Assembly: GCA_030704615.1 (NCBI GenBank)
Contig: CM060731.1
Coordinates: 4,774,001-4,838,000 of the forward strand
DNA length: 64,000 bases
From: Takakia lepidozioides
Taxonomy: Eukaryota; Streptophyta; Takakiopsida; Takakiales; Takakiaceae
Direction of reading: 5' to 3'
The notes under the pieces are model-generated. The model was given only the letters and a program-made list of their open reading frames with translations, did not search any database and was not told the origin of the DNA. Positions 60,703-64,000 of the stretch are shown piece by piece. Within the stretch, counting starts at the first letter, position 1. Each line of letters opens with the position of its first letter. The position numbers and the translations under genes were made by a program.

Positions 60703-62466
60703 GGCATCACAGGCCTGTAGGAATTAGTAAATAAAAGGTGAATTAAAGGTGAATTAAAAGGTAAATAAAAGGTGAATTAGTAAATGCAAACTACACTGGC
60801 TCAAAAGTGGCAGATGTGCCCTCCACTGAAAGTCCATGAGAAGAAATTAATTAAATTTTAATTAAAGATATTTGTTCAAATATATTTTTATCTTCATAAC
60901 TAATGGTATACTAATCAGCATTTTTTTTTTTCATTTAAGAACTTGAGCCACGTTGGCACCTGGCTGGCCTATGAGGAAGATCAATTGGCGACTCTGTGGC
61001 ATGTGATCTCGAACCGGTGGCTACTGTCAAGAATGTTTGACGAGTTTTATGCGAACTCAACTCATGTAGTGTTCGGTTTGTGGGAACGACAAGGGAGGTA
61101 ATTTTTTCTAAGTAACAACGACACTGCATCTTGCAAAGCCTAGCACAACTTTGTCACATGGATACAATCCATTGACAAATATGACTAATCTTGTGCAAGA
61201 TCAGCAACTCTGCTCAAAGCCTCATGTGCCAGTGCAAGAGACGGTGCAAGTCTGTTTAAATGGAGGTGCATGACACGGATACTAGGTGGGTAAGTGAAAC
61301 CTAAATGAGAGTTCTCTCCATAGCTCGATCCCTTGGCGAAAGCGGGAAGAGTTTGAACCCAAGGCTTTGCTCCTTGCACTGGCAGGGGTTTCTAGAAATC
61401 GATAGGCAAGATTATATGGATCTAACGAACCCAAATGGCATGTGGCTCTTTCCATGTGCGACAGTTGTACAGGCGGCGTCCTCATTGCAACGACATGATG
61501 GCATTAGGGAGGGCAGTAATGCGAAACAGTGCCATATTTTAACCCATAATTCCTTTGTAAATTTCATGAGGCCAATTTCTGGATCGAAAAATGGTGAAAT
61601 TTCGTGCATAAAAAAAACGCTGATACTAATCATATTTAGTAAATGGTTTCATTCCAAATATTTGAGGTATTTTTTATTATATTATTTGTTCTTATTTAGA
61701 AATAATAGCTATTTATCATTATCTTGTAGTTTAAGAAATTTGTCCATATAAAAATAGGCTCCTAGAGACAATAACAATATATATATTCTTAGCAAAGATC
61801 TCCACCCAAATATGAATTTTTCAAAATGCTATGGACAAATCGTCATTTTGGGGGTGTCGATGGAATTGTTCACAAATTTATATTTGTGTCTATTCAAACA
61901 TTGTGTATCTAGTTGTAAAATCCATATAATGAATTGGTTTGCACAAATAGGTTTTTCAGATGACATTTGGGACAATAGAGAGACTGTGACAGTCCATTGG
62001 AATTCCATGCAAAAGTCCATAGCTTCATGAGATTTCACCAAAAAAATTGTACCCACATGTACATATGGTAAGTGGCTAACCCATTCTAAGTCCATTTACT
62101 ATGAATATATACTTATGTGTATAGAGTGAAGAATAATATGATAAGCAGTCAGTCGAAAATTGCAAATTGCAGTCCAAACTGAGTCAATGTAGTCTGCATC
62201 TACCCAAAACCCAAGTACTATAAGACAATTAAAATTATAAAAAACACATAGGACTTCCATATGACCTACGAACGCAACCTCATCTTGTGAGAAAGAGAGT
62301 TGGACCCTTTTTTTGCCGGTAGGACTTAGTTTGTTTATGATACAGATTTCCGCCACTAACAATCCACTGATTTGTCATGTACTTACCGTAGTCCCATGAT
62401 CCCCCGTAGCTAGTATGTCGTCGCCCTTGCCGCACGCATCAAGGTCTCATCAGCAGTGAAGACTGT
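60703..62466. other. AT-rich intergenic region, no gene recognised
   Basis: A short direct repeat of AAAGGTGAATTA/AAGGTAAATA units lies at about 60,723-60,785, and poly-T at 60,921-60,930. Frames longer than 60 codons (for example 61,305-61,751) carry no motif. Confidence 0.5.
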
Positions 62467-62622
62467 GATGGGATCATGCGCCTCATACAAGGTTTATATG
62501 GTGTGGGAAATGTGGTGGTCACTGACAACTTCTTTACTTTTGTCCGAGTAGTATACGACTTGGTGTATCTCGATACTTAGGGTACATGCACCGTCTGTGC
62601 CAAAGCTTTGGTGAAAGTATGA
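62467..62622 (+). pseudogene. piggyBac-type transposase fragment
   Basis: The frame reads IMRLIQGLYGVGNVVVTDNF and FTFVRVVYDLVYLDT, a stop, then GTCTVCAKALVK, ending at a TGA. This fits the piggyBac (DDE_Tnp_1_7) core, in which a 'hxhDNaFTS' block carries a catalytic Asp and is followed by 'L...G.yatGTvR.nrk'. Only about 50 residues remain. No TTAA-flanked ends were looked for beyond this segment. Confidence 0.55.
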
Positions 62623-64000
62623 AAGTTCTGTCATGGTTTTAGTCATGGTTAACTAGAATTACCTACTTCTAGTTAATTAGGACATTTAGGATATTTATAT
62701 TTGTATTTTGTGTGTTGGGACTTCATTTGGTCTCACATGCCAAGTGAGGCTTGAGGCTTGAGGCTTGGGACATGGGGATGGGTTTTCCCTTGTGAGGGTT
62801 GAGGAGGGCTCATCTTCTTGTAGTTAAGCCTCCATGAGCCTCTCTCACCTCCATAGCTCTAGGTATTGAGAGGGAGGGCTTTGTAGGGTGGATTCCCTTA
62901 ACAGGGTGTCATCGGCTTTAGTTTATGTGATATAGTATATTTTACTTGGAAGGACTAGGGCTTGTTCTTAGTGTGATTGCTTCATGCTTAGAGAGTGTTC
63001 ATTGTTTTCCACTTCCCCCATTTATCATGTCTTATCATTGTGGTATAGCTTTCTAGGATTGTGTGCTTAGAATGTGTGTGGACAACGATGTATGTTGTGG
63101 CACGATGCTTAGGTGCACGACAGATCGGTAAACAAGGTGATTTGAATTATAAGATGCATAGTATGTCAACTTGGCTACTGTCGTATGGTGGGACGGAAAA
63201 ATAATTTATGACGTACTATCTAGTGCAACAAGGCTTATTCATGGGCCCAATTCGTCTATCACTGTGAGGAGATTTGTGTGCAATTGTCGGGTTCTTATTC
63301 CTTCATCTCCAATGCATGTGCAATACTAAGATTCCTAGTCAGGTTGAACTGAATGTGGGTCATAGGTGTCTTTGAACCTGCTTCATGTGAGATGAATGCA
63401 GAATCAATCATTCACCATAGATATGATAGGTTATCATAAGGAATAGATGACGTGGCCTCGGCAGTTCCGGAAATGCCGAGCGGTACAAATGGGCTCCAAA
63501 ACGCGTGGACCGACTTGTGCCTCAAATTTCAAAAAATTTAATATTGGATTCAAAATTTATTTGAGCATTATTATAAGGTTCATAGGAAGTCATATTCTCA
63601 CCGGATTAAAAAACGCTAAGATTTATACGTAGTTTCTTTTGATGGAAGAGACATATTGTTAGAAACTCCATGTTATGGACCTAAACTTGAACCCCCCAAT
63701 GAACACACACAAAGGAGCATGTAGTTTTTTTTTTTTTTTTTTTTTTTTTCGCATCCTTTGGCAATATGAAAAAAAACAAAAAAATATATATGACATGAAA
63801 TTTTTTGCATGTTTGCACATCTTGGAATAGGATCTGTCTATGGGTGTGGAGGGCAACAAAATTCAACCCGATACTGCAAGGTTATGGTCAAACCCAACAT
63901 TGAAAGTTTTTCAAACCCCCCCCCCCAAAGTTTTTCAAACCCCCCCCCCCCAAAAAAACCCCTTAACCATTAGAGTTTTTATTTCTGCGAAATTTTGCAC
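62623..64000. other. Intergenic region with homopolymers, no gene recognised
   Basis: Low-complexity runs: poly-T at about 63,726-63,749, and two poly-C runs near 63,918 and 63,941 within the direct repeat AAAGTTTTTCAAACCCCCC. No coding or RNA gene supported. Confidence 0.5.

Noticed and set aside
60723-60785. Replication origin or attachment-site-like direct repeats
   Set aside because: Short irregular A-rich direct repeats next to an LTR; nothing else supports an origin or attachment site.

Overview
The window looks like nuclear DNA of a streptophyte plant, most likely a charophycean green alga or a close relative. This is inferred from one many-exon gene for a plant-type tomosyn/Lgl protein, a PLS-type PPR array, a landscape dominated by retrotransposons, and the retroelement cargo; no species marker is present. 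Only one host gene can be followed from end to end. Nearly everything else is transposable element sequence, much of it frameshifted.

Layout. 1-2,981 (+): a broken Ty3-like element encoding Gag, zinc knuckles and an aspartic protease, followed by a C5 cytosine DNA methyltransferase-like domain that has lost its catalytic motif. 3,451-9,008 (+) and 11,830-18,647 (-): two copies (A and B) of one Ty3/gypsy family facing each other across a 500-N assembly gap. Both carry the same 231-residue extra ORF before gag. Between them, 9,511-11,575 holds a decayed coding region with a motif resembling amino-methyltransferases. 18,660-20,450: 3' part of a LINE with an RNase H domain (copy 1). 20,859-23,331: a PIF/Harbinger transposase fragment and two non-autonomous DNA transposons with clear target-site duplications.

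23,744-34,339 (+): a tomosyn/Lgl-like gene of about 23 exons, with WD40 domains and a C-terminal R-SNARE motif. Its introns hold a tRNA-derived SINE. 34,340-36,860: intergenic, with a SINE tail. 36,866 to about 44,600 (-): a nearly full-length LINE (copy 2) with AP endonuclease, RT, RNase H and a terminal zinc finger. 44,857-45,100: a 16-bp minisatellite. 45,285-49,329 (-): a chain of long open frames containing a frameshifted PPR array. 49,626-50,833 (+): a second PIF/Harbinger transposase, disrupted.

51,782-60,702 (+): Ty3/gypsy element C, complete with both LTRs, a primer-binding site, gag, protease, RT, RNase H and integrase. It also has a long ORF before gag with a ParB/sulfiredoxin-like motif (DGNHR). 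60,703-64,000: AT-rich intergenic DNA with a short piggyBac-type transposase fragment.

The most interesting theme is cargo: three unrelated retroelement families in 64 kb carry non-canonical ORFs (a DNA methyltransferase, a ParB-like domain and an unknown 231-residue protein), and a fourth segment has a second methyltransferase-like motif.
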